Of a stretch of DNA of 64,000 nt, positions 12,701 to 24,300 are shown in pieces. Numbering within the stretch: position 1 is the stretch's first letter; each line of letters starts with the position of its first letter. Origin of the DNA: Mycoplasmoidaceae bacterium (GTDB taxonomy: Bacteria > Bacillota_I > Bacilli_A > Mycoplasmatales > Mycoplasmoidaceae); contig JAKSVQ010000001.1 in the NCBI GenBank assembly GCA_024407855.1, positions 1 through 64,000 of the forward strand, written 5' to 3'. A model generated the notes under the pieces. It saw only the letters and a list, made by a program, of their open reading frames with translations, had not been told where the DNA came from and did no database searches. Made by a program: the position numbers and the translations under genes.

Positions 12701-15018
12701 TGGCAAAAGGTTTTGGTTGAACAAATCCTGGTCAATATTTATTCAATACATATTGAAATACTTCTGATCCTGCAGCATTTGAAAGAAAATGATACACGGC
12801 ACAAGGTGAAGATTCATATTCTCAATTAACTAAACCTTACATGTCTAGTGAATTTATTGGTGGATATAGTGATACTGATACTATCAACACAGTTAAAGAC
12901 ACTATTAATAACAATGGCTTAATTCAATTACCATCTGCAGCTGATGCAACTGGTCAAAATGAAGATTTAACTTATTTGCAAAATAAGATTAACTCTCGAT
13001 TAACTCTTGACTATAACATTGGTATGCCTGGCGTTGCTGCTTCTAACCCTTGAGATATTGCATTAGCATTAATGCCATCAAACTCAAGAAACATTGCAGC
13101 TGAATCATTTAACAAAATTGTTAATGAGGCTGGTAAGAGAGTCCATGAAGCAAACCAAGTGTTTGAACAATACTTGTATGAGAATTATGGGCTTTCGCCT
13201 GAACAATCAACAGGAAGATATTATGAAACAAGTAGACATGAATTAGATTCTGCTATGAATGCAGCACAAGCTGCAGTCGGCAAATGGTGCTATCCACATG
13301 AATATAATGCCGGACTTCTTACTGATAGATGATGCTATATTAACTGGTTCCCTAAATTCTTTACATACAACGAAAATAGTGATACATACACACTTAACTC
13401 TGATCTAAGTGTCATTGGAGATGACATTACACGTTTCAATGTTGGGTTCATTAATTTATTAAGAACTATCTATACTGACTTGGATTTAATGAAAATTGAA
13501 TATCCAATTGTATATGGTTCAGTTCCAATTAACTGAGGCAAAGAAGCAAATGATGATTTACTTCCAGATGAAACATATACATATATAAAAGGTAACATCT
13601 CTAATTTATCAGGTGGTGGATCATATGATTCATCACATGAAATTAAGTTAGAAGGTATTAAGAAAGATTCTCAATACATTTTCTTAACTGATAGTAACGG
13701 TCATGAATTAAATTCAAGACTGTTTGATGATGATTATTTACAATCATTAGGTATTAATGACGAAATTCATCCAGTTATTATTAATGCTTATGCCGCGCAT
13801 AAGTATGGATTACAAACTGGTAATGTCATAACAATCAAAGTTAATAACGAAGTTAACCGTATTGTTAAAGCAATACAAAAGGATACAACAATTACTGAAG
13901 CTAAATTCAAAGTTGTTGCTATTTCAGTTGGTACAACAAATGAAGCATTCTATACAACACAAGATATTGCTAACAAAGTTGTTGGTCTACCTGATGGAAC
14001 TTCATGAAACAAAACACACCGTTACATGATTTGAACTGATTTGATTAATGGTGCTGTTCCTTCATCTTGAGATATTTCAAGTCATATTGCACCAGCTTTA
14101 GCTGACCTATCTGGTATTGATGGATCTAACCCTAACAATATTACAATCCAAAGATTCACAGATGTTAATCATACTTCTTGAGCAAAACAAGATTTAGATG
14201 ATACAACTGTGGCTAAGCTAACTAATGTTCCAGTTCCAAATGGTTTCAACGGTATTTATTCACAAAATAAATATGGTCGACCAATTACATCTGGTTTATC
14301 ACTATATTCATATACTGGTATGTATCTTGGAACATCGGTATATCGTTCGCAAGGTGACTCAAATAAATTTACTGATGTATTGTCATTTGGTACTAACTTA
14401 GCTATAGCTAATATTATGTCTGGTATTAATAATGATAAATATACCGAAGCTAATATTAACTATCTAAATGGTGGTTCATCTCTTACTGACTATAAACATG
14501 TTATCGAAGAGTTCATTAATGAAATCGTTACATATTATGGTGAAACATCAATGATTACAACTATCTGTGGTGCTACCGATGTTGCTGCCAGTGATTTAAT
14601 TTATAACAATTTAATTTCAACATTTAACCTAGCTGAAATAACAATTATGGCAATTATCATTCCAATTACCATTATTATTGTTGCTGTTATTTCTAACTTG
14701 ATTATTGATGATTCAAAGAGGATGGCTGCTATGCTTAAGGCTTTAGGTTACTCCGATGGTAAGAACCTAATGTCAATCTTAGCATTGTTCATTCCAACAA
14801 TTGTTATTGGTTTAGCTTTAGCTATCCCACTATCATTTGGTTTAGCCTTTGGATACCAAGCCATCATCTTTAATACAGCCAACATCTTAGTTGACGTGTC
14901 GCAGAAATGGTGATACTACATCGCAGCAATTGGTGGTATTGGCATCATTCTAATGACAACATATGGAATAGGATATGCATCAATCAAGAGAGATCGACTT
15001 GTCGATAGAATTAAATAG
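9784..15018 (+). CDS. Very large ABC transporter permease, FtsX/MacB type
   Basis: A 1744-residue membrane protein read through many TGA (Trp) codons to a single TAG. A membrane segment at about 18-38 is followed by an extracytoplasmic domain of about 690 residues. A first FtsX-type bundle lies at about 735-915, with RVNIGIMRANGIKKWKIAF as the cytoplasmic coupling segment. A second extracytoplasmic domain of about 690 residues follows. A C-terminal FtsX-type bundle with RMAAMLKALGYSDGKN as coupling segment ends the protein. This is the layout of the large mycoplasma permeases of the MG468/MPN684 kind. The substrate is unknown; the family moves lipids, peptides or lipoproteins or does mechanical work. 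The ATPase gene starts 8 bases downstream. No clear Shine-Dalgarno sequence precedes it. Confidence 0.88.
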
Positions 15019-15026
15019 GAGCAGTT

Positions 15027-16472
15027 ATGACAAATAAGAAAACAAATAAAATATTAACAACTTTGGATGACTTAAAAGACTTGAGTCAAATTCCTGAAGG
15101 TAATAAAAAACGAGTAATGGAGAGAAACGTTGCTGGTTTATCTACATATATGGTTCTATATCGACAAGCATGATCTAACTTTAAAGATATTAAAGAACTA
15201 TATGACCGTGCTGCTCCTGTAACAGATTTAGAAACATACCGTATTAAGAAAGCTATATCTAAACAATTTGCTGCTGCTGAAAATGATATTCTCATTGTTC
15301 GATCTAAACTTTCTAAATACATTAATGCATTATTGTTTGATCACAACTGTGCCGCTGGTGAACACAACAAAATTACTGTTGATGAATTATTTAGAATTGT
15401 TACTGCTTATGAAAATAAGGAATTTAGAGACAATTACTTTCCTAAGAAAAGATTAAATGACTTGAATAAAAACAATTACAACCTAAGAATGTTTGAATTT
15501 GAATTGCATGTTGCAAAGCAAATTCGTGATGGAAAATTTAAGCCATACAAAATTGGTGGCAAATTTAAAACTAAAGAAATGTGTGATAAACAGATTGCTT
15601 CACTTGAAAAGAAAGTTGAATTATGCACAGACCGTAAAAAGAGTTTGGAAGAAACTTTCCGTTTCATGCAATATGCTAAATTAGTCAAGAGGTTTGATAC
15701 TCTTGCTCACAAAACAAATAAGAACACTAAAGTTAATCATATTCATTCTGAATATGTTATTGATTTTGAAAACATTACAAAATACTATTACAACAAATGA
15801 ATGGCCTTTAAAGTATTAAAAGGTTTTGATCTAAAGATTAAACAAGGTGAATTTGTTGTAATCTTAGGTCCATCAGGTTCAGGCAAAACAACATTATTAA
15901 ACATTATGTCTGGTATGGATAAAGCTACATATGGTAAAACCGTTGTTAATGGTAATAACCTAATTAAAATGAATGATAGCCAATTAACTCAATTTAGAAA
16001 AGATAATATTGGCTATATCTTCCAACAATATGGTTTACTACCTAACTTAACAGTTAGAGAAAATGTTGAAATTGGTTGAAACCTTCAATCTGACAAATCT
16101 AAACGTTTAGATATTGATACATTATTAAAAACTGTTGGTATGTTAGAATATTCTGACAAATTCCCACATGAATTATCTGGTGGTCAACAACAACGTGTGT
16201 CTGTAGCACGTAGTATGGCTAAAAACCCAGCAATTGTGTTTGGTGATGAACCAACTGGAGCAGTAGATGAAGAAATGTCAAAACAAATTCTTCAATTGTT
16301 TGTTGATATTAATGAAAAATATAACACGACAGTTATCATCGTTACTCACAACCCAATCTTTGCTGACTTAGCTAGTCGAGTAATAAAAGTAAACTCTGGT
16401 TATATTGCTCAAAACTATGTCAACGAAGAGCGCAAGACAGTTGACCAACTTGATTGATCATCAACTCACTAA
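15027..16472 (+). CDS. ABC transporter ATP-binding protein with long N-terminal extension
   Basis: ATPase partner of the permease just upstream. It is 481 residues: about 235 residues of charged, mostly helical N-terminal extension, then a MacB/LolD-type ABC domain. Walker A GPSGSGKT is at 281-288, the Q-loop is in IGYIFQQYGLLPNLT, the signature is LSGGQQQRVSVARS, Walker B is in AIVFGDEPTGA, and the H-loop is VTHN. AGGAG of the ribosome binding site overlaps the permease stop, so the genes are coupled. The extension has no recognised domain and could dock the large permease or regulate the ATPase. The internal Met at residue 259 lies within the ABC domain and is not the start. Confidence 0.92.
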
Positions 16473-16494
16473 AAAAAGGCCTGTGGCCTTTTTT
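16472..16494. terminator. Bidirectional terminator between ABC ATPase and mutM
   Basis: 10-bp stem AAAAAAGGCC / GGCCTTTTTT with loop TGT. It lies between two convergent genes and touches both stop codons. Confidence 0.88.
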
Positions 16495-17317
16495 ATTTTG
16501 CTTGGCACTTTGGACAATAGCAAGTTCCCCGACCATTAAGCATAATCTTTTTAATTGTTGTTCCGCAAACCTTACACTTTTGCCCTTGTCGTTCATAAAC
16601 CATTAGTTTATTTTGGAAACTACCGGAATGATTTTTGGCAAACTTAAAAGTAAATACTGTTGTTCCTTGACTTTTAATTGATGCTTCCATTATTTTTTTA
16701 CATGAATCAATAATATGTTGACAATCTATTTTGGTTACTTGTTTAGCTGGTCTTTTGGGGTTAATCTTACAAGCAAAACATATTTCTGCTGCATAGATAT
16801 TACCAATACCAGAAATAATAGATTGATCAAGTAAAGTTGTTTTAATTGCTTGAGATTTATTATTAAATTGTTTTAATAAGTAATCAGGAGTTAGTCTTTT
16901 ATCTCAAGGTTCGTATCCTTGACTAGTTATTTCTCGTGATTTTTCAAAACCTTGTTTATCTTTATATATATTGAGCTGACCAAATTTTCTTGAGTCAGTA
17001 TAAACAAGCTTTTTATTTCCTAAAACTATTTCAACACATTGAAAAGGTTCAATTGGGTCCTTTTTATCTAGATAATAGACTTTTCCTTCCATTCTAAGAT
17101 GGATAGTTAAATATTTATCATGACTAAAATTAATATATATCAGTTTACCTAATGTTTTAATATCATTGACTGTTTCATTTAATAAAAAAGATTTAAATGT
17201 TTTACTATTGCAATTTCTGATTACTCTTGCATCAGTAAAATTAACTCCGGTCACTTTGCGACCAATAGCTGGTTTTAATGTATTTACAATTGTTCTAACT
17301 TCAGGAAGCTCAGGCAT
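16493..17317 (-). CDS. mutM: Formamidopyrimidine-DNA glycosylase
   Basis: Base-excision repair enzyme that removes oxidised purines such as 8-oxoguanine and cuts the strand. The protein is 274 residues. MPELPEVRTIV gives the catalytic Pro2 and Glu3. A GKLIYI block carries the conserved Lys. The helix-two-turn-helix IISGIGNIYAAEICF is intact. A C-terminal zinc finger has CKVC and CPKC pairs. Its start overlaps the coaD stop (TAATG), giving a coaD-mutM unit. Confidence 0.95.
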
Positions 17318-17757
17318 TATTTTCTCTTTTTAGCATCTTTTAAATATCTAATTGCTGTAGATGATAAATTAACTAATTCAGCCTTAGGTAGCATTAATAT
17401 AGTTTCAATCTTATGGTCTAGATTGTGATTGGCTTTTGCCATATCCATTTCATATATAGCATCTTTAAAATCTCTAATACTTCTAACTATTACTGAAATG
17501 TTATGTTGCTTTGCAAAATCAACAGTTAAACCTCTATTTCCTGTTACAATAACATTCTTTAAATTAAGTTTAGCAATAGCTTTTTTTGCTTTTGCAATTC
17601 TTACTTTACAACTAACTGTTTGTGGTTTATAATCATTGACAGAAACAACAACATAAAACTTATTAAAGAGTTTACTTGCTCTTTTAATAATATCTAAATG
17701 TCCAGCATGAATTGGATTAAAAGATCCGGGAAACATTGCATTAACTTTTTCTGTCAT
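17317..17757 (-). CDS. coaD: Phosphopantetheine adenylyltransferase
   Basis: Adenylates 4'-phosphopantetheine to dephospho-CoA in coenzyme A synthesis. The protein is 146 residues, slightly shorter than usual. The nucleotidyltransferase signature PGSFNPIHAGH and the C-terminal LSSTAIR block are present, and IVRSIRDFKDAIYEMDMA matches the family's phosphopantetheine-binding stretch. It is translationally coupled to mutM. Its promoter faces that of pduL across a 71-base AT-rich gap. Confidence 0.93.
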   Translation of the reverse strand: MTEKVNAMFPGSFNPIHAGHLDIIKRASKLFNKFYVVVSVNDYKPQTVSCKVRIAKAKKAIAKLNLKNVIVTGNRGLTVDFAKQHNISVIVRSIRDFKDAIYEMDMAKANHNLDHKIETILMLPKAELVNLSSTAIRYLKDAKKRK

Positions 17758-17828
17758 AAGATACCTAATAATATATTTTAATATATTATTAGAATATGTT
17801 AAAATTATTATTAATAGGAGATTAAAAA

Positions 17829-18422
17829 ATGAAAGATTTTATTGTTGAAACTAGTGCAAGACATGTTCATGTTACACAAGAAACATTAGAAAAACTTTGT
17901 GGTGCTGGTTTTAAATTAGAAGTTAAAAAAGAATTATTACAACCAGGCGAATTTTTAAGTGGTACTAAAGTTGATTTAGTTGGACCAGTTAATCCTAAAA
18001 CTGGAAAAAACACTATGTTAAAAGGTGTTTCAATCCTTGGCCCAGTTAGAACTCACAACCAAGTTGAAGTTTCTGCAACTGATGCAAGAGGATTAAAAGT
18101 TCCAGTTGTTATTAGAGAATCAGGACACATTGAAGGTTCTGCTCCAATTACAATTGTTGGACCTGCTGGACAAGTAGAACTTAAAGAAGGTTTAATTGTT
18201 GCTAAACGTCACATTCATATGACACCTGCTGATGCTCAAGAAATGGGCGTTAATAATGGTGACATTGTTAAGGTTGAAGTTAACACAAAAGATCGTAACC
18301 TTATCTTTGGTGATACAGTAGTTAGAGTTAAAGATACTTACAAACTAGCTATGCACATTGATACAGATGAATCAAATGCTGCTAACTGCTCTGGCCAAGT
18401 AATGGGACATATCGTTAAGTAA
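17829..18422 (+). CDS. pduL: PduL-type phosphate acyltransferase
   Basis: Exchanges phosphate and CoA on an acyl group, here most likely acetyl-CoA to acetyl phosphate for ATP formation by acetate kinase. The protein is 197 residues with the duplicated PduL barrel. RHVHV near the N-terminus (H12, H14), KRHIHM (H128, H130) and HIDTDESNAAN (H176) supply the zinc ligands of the family. There is no N-terminal encapsulation peptide and no microcompartment gene nearby, so it should be cytosolic. Most characterised mycoplasmas use the unrelated Pta enzyme instead. A TAGGAG ribosome binding site precedes the start. It is monocistronic with a strong terminator. Confidence 0.93.
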   Translation: MKDFIVETSARHVHVTQETLEKLCGAGFKLEVKKELLQPGEFLSGTKVDLVGPVNPKTGKNTMLKGVSILGPVRTHNQVEVSATDARGLKVPVVIRESGHIEGSAPITIVGPAGQVELKEGLIVAKRHIHMTPADAQEMGVNNGDIVKVEVNTKDRNLIFGDTVVRVKDTYKLAMHIDTDESNAANCSGQVMGHIVK

Positions 18423-18424
18423 GA

Positions 18425-18449
18425 AAAAAGAGGAATTATTCCTCTTTTT
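18425..18449. terminator. Bidirectional terminator between pduL and the DUF1846 gene
   Basis: 11-bp stem AAAAAGAGGAA / TTCCTCTTTTT with loop TTA, just after the pduL stop. The DUF1846 stop codon lies inside the hairpin. Confidence 0.85.
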
Positions 18450-19932
18450 CTTTTTCAATTCTTGAAGTTGATATATATGAACATGCTTGTTCTGTTATAT
18501 TAACTCCAAGTTTTTTAAATACTAATTGTTCAGCTTGCATTAAGATACAACTTGCATGTGCTTCTGTTCCTCTTAATAAAGGTAACTGCTTTAGTGCAAT
18601 AGAAGCGAGTGGGTTAGTTAATGATTGAATTGCCAATGCTATTAAAGCTTCAGATGAATTTAATCTACCACGGTAACCAAATGAATCATGTTTCATTTTC
18701 TTAATTGGATCAAGAACATACGGAGACATTAAGTAAATATCATCTTTTATGTTTCCTAATGTTTTTAACGCATTAATAATTGCAGCAGCCGAAGCAGTTA
18801 AGTCTTTAGACTTTCTACCAGTTACAATAACTCCACGTTTAAGTTCGATAGCAACAGTGTGTGTTTTTGCTTTTTGTTGTTTTTCTAAACAAGGCTTAAC
18901 ACAAACTCTATCTTCAGCCTTAACACCTGAGTCATGCATTAAATACTCAGCTTTAGTTACAATGGCATCATCATATTTTCCCAAAAATACATCTTTTAAT
19001 GCTCCATAATAACGACGAACAATTTCTTTTTTGGCTGCAGTTTGACAAATACGATCATTTTCAATTGCAAAACCAATCATATTTACTCCCATATCTGTTG
19101 GTGAGTAGTATGGACTACGTCCATATAATTGTTCGAAGATTGCCTTTAATAATGGGAAACTAGCAATATCTCTATTGTAATTTGTTGCAGTCTTTCCATA
19201 ATGTTCTAGATGGAATGGGTCAATCATATTACCATCATTTAATTCTAGTGTTGCTGCTTCATAAGCAATATTTACTGGATGCTTAAGTGGTAAGTTTCAA
19301 ATTGGGAATGTTTCATATTTAGCATATCCAGCTTTCTTACCTCTTAAGTGGGCATGATATAGTTGACTTAAACATGTTGCCATTTTTCCTGAGCCAGGTC
19401 CTGGTGCAGTAACAATAACTAGTTTACGGTGCGTTTCAACATATTCGTTTCGACCTAAACCTTCTTTAGATAAAATCTTTGGTAGATCCTTTGGATAACC
19501 TTCAATCTTATAGTGTTTATATACCTTAACATTAAGGTTTCTTAATAACCTCATGAATTCCTTAATGTTTGGTGATTCTTCATACATTGAAATAACAACA
19601 CCACAAATAGGAATACCAATGGTTGAATAAACACCAATTAATCTTTCAACCTCTGCTTGGTATGATAAGTTAGAGTCAACTCTAACTTTGTTATTAATTA
19701 AGTCTTGTGCATTAACTGCAATAATTACTTCAGCATCTTTTTTAAATTGAAGTAATAGTTGCAATTTAGCATCACTATCAAAGCCCGGTAATACTCTAGC
19801 AGCATGCATATCATCAACTAATTTGCCACCAAATTCTAGATAAAGTTTAGAATCAAATTTTCTTACTCTATCTAAAATTGCTTTCTTTTGTATCTTTAAA
19901 TACTTCTTAGTATCGAATCCGACTTTTTTCAT
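18436..19932 (-). CDS. DUF1846 family protein
   Basis: A 498-residue soluble protein that I recognise as the DUF1846 family of Firmicutes; its biochemical role is not established. VGFDTKKYLKIQKKAILDRV at the start, VIVTAPGPGSGKMATCLSQ (a P-loop-like glycine-rich segment) in the middle and TDMGVNMIGFAI are family hallmarks. One TGA encodes Trp after the YETFPI segment. The gene is monocistronic, divergent from the IMPACT gene and convergent with pduL. Confidence 0.85.
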
Positions 19933-19980
19933 AAATCACTTTTATTATAATAATATATATTATTATAATTTTTTGTAAAA

Positions 19981-20565
19981 ATGAAAGTTTTATCTAAAAC
20001 TATTGAATCTGCACAAACCATTAAAAAATCAAAATTCATTTGTTTTGGTTATTTTGTACAAACTAAAGATCAAGTTAAAGATATTATCAACGATATAAAA
20101 AAGAAATATCCTGATGCTAGCCATGTATGCTATGCGTATATTTTAGATGATAAAACTTATTATTTTACTGATGGTGGCGAACCATCTGGAAGTGCGGGCA
20201 AGCCAATATATGGTGCACTACAATCTTATAAACTGAATTACACTTTGTTTATTGTTGTAAGATATTTTGGTGGAATTAAGTTTGGTCCTGGTCCATTACG
20301 ACAAACATTCAAGAACGTTACATTATCAACTCTTAAATTGGCACAAACACAGGATGCTAGAATATCAGATGTAGTTAAAATACAAATACCTTTATCTTTA
20401 ACAAAACAAATTGACAGTTTGTTTAAAAACTCAATATTAGACAAGAAATATAGTCATGATGATGTTATTATCACTATTAAAGGTGATTTTGACAAAATAT
20501 CACTTATATTGAATAAACTAAACATTAAACCTATTTCTGTTGAATTAAAACAAATAGTTAAATAA
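19981..20565 (+). CDS. IMPACT family (YigZ/UPF0029) protein
   Basis: A 194-residue protein of the IMPACT/YigZ family; members bind ribosomes or nucleic acid and influence translation, but the bacterial role is unclear. The core HVCYAYI, FTDGGEPSGSAGKPI and VVRYFGGIKFGPGPL blocks are intact. No Shine-Dalgarno sequence is visible; a TATAAT lies 11 bases before ATG. It is followed by a terminator shared with the convergent kinase gene. Confidence 0.9.
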   Translation: MKVLSKTIESAQTIKKSKFICFGYFVQTKDQVKDIINDIKKKYPDASHVCYAYILDDKTYYFTDGGEPSGSAGKPIYGALQSYKLNYTLFIVVRYFGGIKFGPGPLRQTFKNVTLSTLKLAQTQDARISDVVKIQIPLSLTKQIDSLFKNSILDKKYSHDDVIITIKGDFDKISLILNKLNIKPISVELKQIVK

Positions 20566-20566
20566 A

Positions 20567-20591
20567 AATAATCAAGTTTTACTTGATTATT
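20567..20591. terminator. Bidirectional terminator
   Basis: 11-bp perfect stem AATAATCAAGT / ACTTGATTATT with loop TTT between convergent genes. It overlaps the kinase stop codon. Confidence 0.8.
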
Positions 20592-21301
20592 CCTCTTGAT
20601 CTTAGTTCTTTATCAATAATTTTCATTTCTTGATCAACTGTCTTATTACCAACATCGATTACAACATAAGGTATTCGATAAGCAGCACAAACAGATGTTA
20701 AATATTGAATATATCCTTTATTTAGTAACCTAAAATATGTTTCATTCTTTTTAAAATTCTTAATTTCAACCGATCTATTTCTTTTATAAAGTCTTTCAAG
20801 GAACTTTTCCCAATCTAACTTCAAAATAATATAAAGCTTTGGTGTTCCTACTTCGTAGATAAGTTCATTTACTTGGTCTCTTCATAATTTTTCATAATAT
20901 TCATAAACTGTTGGTTGATCTAACATATTATGAAAAGCAAATAATCTATCTTCAAAGATTGTTCGATCAAATACTTTAACTGAAGGATCTTTTGAATTAT
21001 AGATACAGTTTTTGTATCTAGTAAATCGATTTAACAAAAATTGTAGTTGACAAACTGATTCAGCAATTTGTTCACGTTGATACATCTTGTCTAACAAAAT
21101 ATTCATTAAATCATTAGGATCATTGCTTAATTCATATACTGGTTCAAAACCATAATCTTTTACTATTCGTTCTACGATTGTTGATTTACCAGCAGAAATC
21201 ATTCCACCAACTGCAATACAGTTAGCTTCTTTTTGCTTTTTAAATTTATGTAAAACGCATTTAGTTTTAAATCGTTTATCGTAATCTTTAGGCACTCTCA
21301 T
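20579..21301 (-). CDS. Deoxynucleoside kinase (dAK/dGK type)
   Basis: Phosphorylates deoxyadenosine, deoxyguanosine or deoxycytidine for DNA precursor salvage. The protein is 240 residues. P-loop GGMISAGKST at 32-41 and DRTIFEDRLFA, the family's DRS-like motif, are present. The C-terminal ERLYKRNRSVE resembles the lid region. The start at 21301 is preferred over an in-frame ATG at 21427, which would run into the downstream lipoprotein gene and its promoter. TATAAT sits 7 bases before this ATG with no Shine-Dalgarno sequence, suggesting a leaderless mRNA. Exact substrate preference cannot be read from sequence. Confidence 0.88.
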
Positions 21302-21308
21302 ACTTAAA

Positions 21309-21314
21309 ATTATA
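21309..21314 (-). promoter_or_regulatory. -10 box, leaderless-type promoter
   Basis: TATAAT ends 7 bases before the kinase ATG, which would put the transcription start at or next to the start codon. Confidence 0.5.
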
Positions 21315-21338
21315 ATAATTTTAATTTCTAAGATAAAT

Positions 21339-21363
21339 AAAAAAGAAGCAAAGCTTCTTTTTT
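21339..21363. terminator. Terminator of the 1093-residue lipoprotein gene
   Basis: 11-bp stem AAAAAAGAAGC / GCTTCTTTTTT with loop AAA, downstream of the lipoprotein stop on the minus strand. Confidence 0.85.
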
Positions 21364-21383
21364 TATTGTTATCTAGTTCAATG

Positions 21384-24300
21384 TTAGATAATTTTAATTT
21401 CGTCAACGAATTGATAATATATTGCATCTAGAAGGTATGTGTATCGTTTTTGAGCACCACCAACTAATTCAGAAAGTACATAATCACCAATAAGGTTCTT
21501 AGAATATAAAGTATCTTTTATACTTGATATACCAGCACCTTCTACTGTTCTGCAGGCTTCTAATAAACCTCCAGCTCCATCAAGGAACTCATCAAGCTTT
21601 TGAACATACTCACCAACGCTTTTTGCTTCATCTAATCCTTTAATTAGGGCAGGGTTAATTGCCTCCTTAATTTGTGGAAATAATTGATCAAGCATTTGCA
21701 TTACACCTTCATGAACCGTTCTAGGTTGTCCAATAATTGCACCCTTAGTAAATAAGTGACGAGCGGCTTCTGGACCAAATGGGAAATCGGCAAGTTGTGT
21801 TCTTGGATTAATCTTCTGTAGTGCTTTAAAGAAGTTTGTGAAAGCATTCTTGTATCCTGCTGCCTTTTCACCATATTTTAATTTAAATAATTTTCATAGA
21901 TTTGTACCGTATTTTTGAATAAGGTCCATATCTTTTGACATTCATCTATCTTTTACACCATAGAATAAAGCAAAGAGTCAGTTAGAGTATTGTTTTCTTT
22001 TTCCGTAAAATTCGTCTGGTATAAGGGATTTCATGTCCTTTGCTGCATCAACTATATCAGCTTCAGCTCCAGGAATCTTACCACCTTCACGAAGCTCAGA
22101 CTTAGTGCCAATAGCCACTGAATCATCAAACGGAATATCTTCAATAGCATTGATGTATTTATTATCTTTTGTAGTTAAATCAACTAATTCAATAGATTGT
22201 TTTTGTGCAGTTTGAGCAGCAGCATCAGCATCAGCATTAGCCTTAGTTGATGGAGCAGCTTCAGGGGCCTTAGCAGCTAACACCAAGTTTGCTATATCTA
22301 AGCCAAGACTAATAGCATCAAGTGATGTAGTAGCAATGAAATATTTTCCATTAGGCATAGCCCAATCTTTCATATCTCTTTGATAATCTTCTGGTGAAAT
22401 ACTTAATTGATTGATTTTGTTTCTAAATGGAAGGTAAAATTCTTCATCAACTTGAAGACTACCAAATCAATCCATAGCTTCTTTTATTTTGCTTCAACTT
22501 TCACCACTAGTTGCATCTTTAAATGTGTTATAACCTGCTTCGAAAGCTTCAGTTGTGATTTCATTTTCATCATTTGCTTGAATTAAACCATATTTATCTG
22601 CATATTCTTCCATCTTTCCCTTAAGATTTTTGTATTCTCTAGATGAACGTAATTCTTCACACTTATCATCATAATGATGAGCTAAGTTTAATTTTTTGTC
22701 AATATATAGTCCAAGAACTGCGGATTGACAACCTTGAGACAAAACCGCTGTTGCAAGAATAGCAGCAAGTCATGGTGCCTTAGGTGGAAAAATAATTGAT
22801 AGAGTAATGCATAAAGCATTTAATAGTGTTGTTAGTGAGAAGAAAACACTAGTTAAAGTGATTTCGCTACTAACAGCATCCAAATCATCTTTAAATTTGT
22901 TTTGCGCATATGTGTCAACAAATTTACTTAATGAGTTGTATCTACCGACTAAGAATTCATAAACTTTTTCGCTCGGTACAAAATTATTTGTATCTTCTTT
23001 TTCATATGTAAATGTTGTTTCTTTAGGTGCAGTAGTGTTATTATAAGCAACATGAAGTTGGTTTGATGCAATGTGTTTATCAGCATCAGTAATAATACAA
23101 GTTGAAGTTAATGAACAATTACTAAAGAATTGTTGTAATAATTCATCTTGTGCATTGTCCGCTTGACCTTCTCTATCATCTTTTACGTGAATTACACCAC
23201 CAGTATCAGTAGTATATTCATCAAGACGATGTCAGTCTTCTTCATTAGTTGGACGTTCTCTTTGTTGAGCACTAATCATTAATCCGGCAGAAGCAAGACT
23301 TTGAATATTTAACAAATAAGATTCAGTTCCTTCTTCAGCTTCAAGTCTATCACCTTGGAATAATGCTTCATATGCATTGTCCTTAGTGTCTCATTTAAAA
23401 TCAATATATTTTAAATTTCCTTCAATGATAGTTGGTTTTAAATAAGTGTTTATTAAAACTTCTTTCTCTTTTGCTGGAGTAAGAGGTATACGGTATGAAA
23501 CTACTGAAGTGTTTTGCTCACCCAATATTTCTTTAACAGTTTTTGGTTCATCTTTTCCATCTTCAAAAGAATAAGCAAGGCCTCGACCGTTTGATCCATA
23601 TATGTGAGCAGTTGTAGCTGCTGCTCTTTCTGGATCATCTTCATAACTTTCCTTTACACATTGTCAATCAATATCTAGTGTGTAAACATTAGAGAATTCA
23701 TTTTTTGAAATGTTTTTCAAGATAGGTGTAATTTTATAACCATGCAATAAATGTCTTGAGAATTTTACTTCTTGTTTATCTCGATTACGAACAACTTTAA
23801 AAATTCTGTTCATGAATGGAGAAATGTCTGCATTCTTTGCGTCTTGGTTAAATACCAATGTAACTTCTTCATCAGTATCTGGGTCTTTGTCAGTAACACC
23901 AGCTTCAAGGATGTCTAATCTATTTTGATTTAATTTTGCTTCGCTATCATCAAAAGTAATTGTGTAGTCTTGTAAAAATTGAGATAATTTTGTCGCAGCA
24001 GCCATTAAACCAATGTTTTCATTAACATCAGCAAAACAAATAGCTAGAAGCTTTTTAGCTTCCATCATTGCAGATAGAGGGTCACCATTTTGATATTTCT
24101 CTAATAAACCGATTTCTTTGCCTTCGTCATCACCATGCATAATAACGTTGAATTCATTTTGAGCAATGGTTTTAATTTTTTCAATTTGTTCAGATGAGAA
24201 CTTCAAATTTAACATGTAATCTGCGAATGAACGTTTCATTCCTTCGAACATAACATTGATATCATTCCAGTTTGCCGTTCTAGATCTTTTTAATTTAATA

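Noticed and set aside
17758..17828. Possible riboswitch or attenuator before pduL
   Set aside because: The gap is a short AT-rich divergent promoter; I see no stable conserved structure beyond simple AT palindromes.
21302..21427. Longer N-terminus for the deoxynucleoside kinase
   Set aside because: The extension overlaps the terminator and the end of the 1093-residue lipoprotein gene, and lies over a -10 box.
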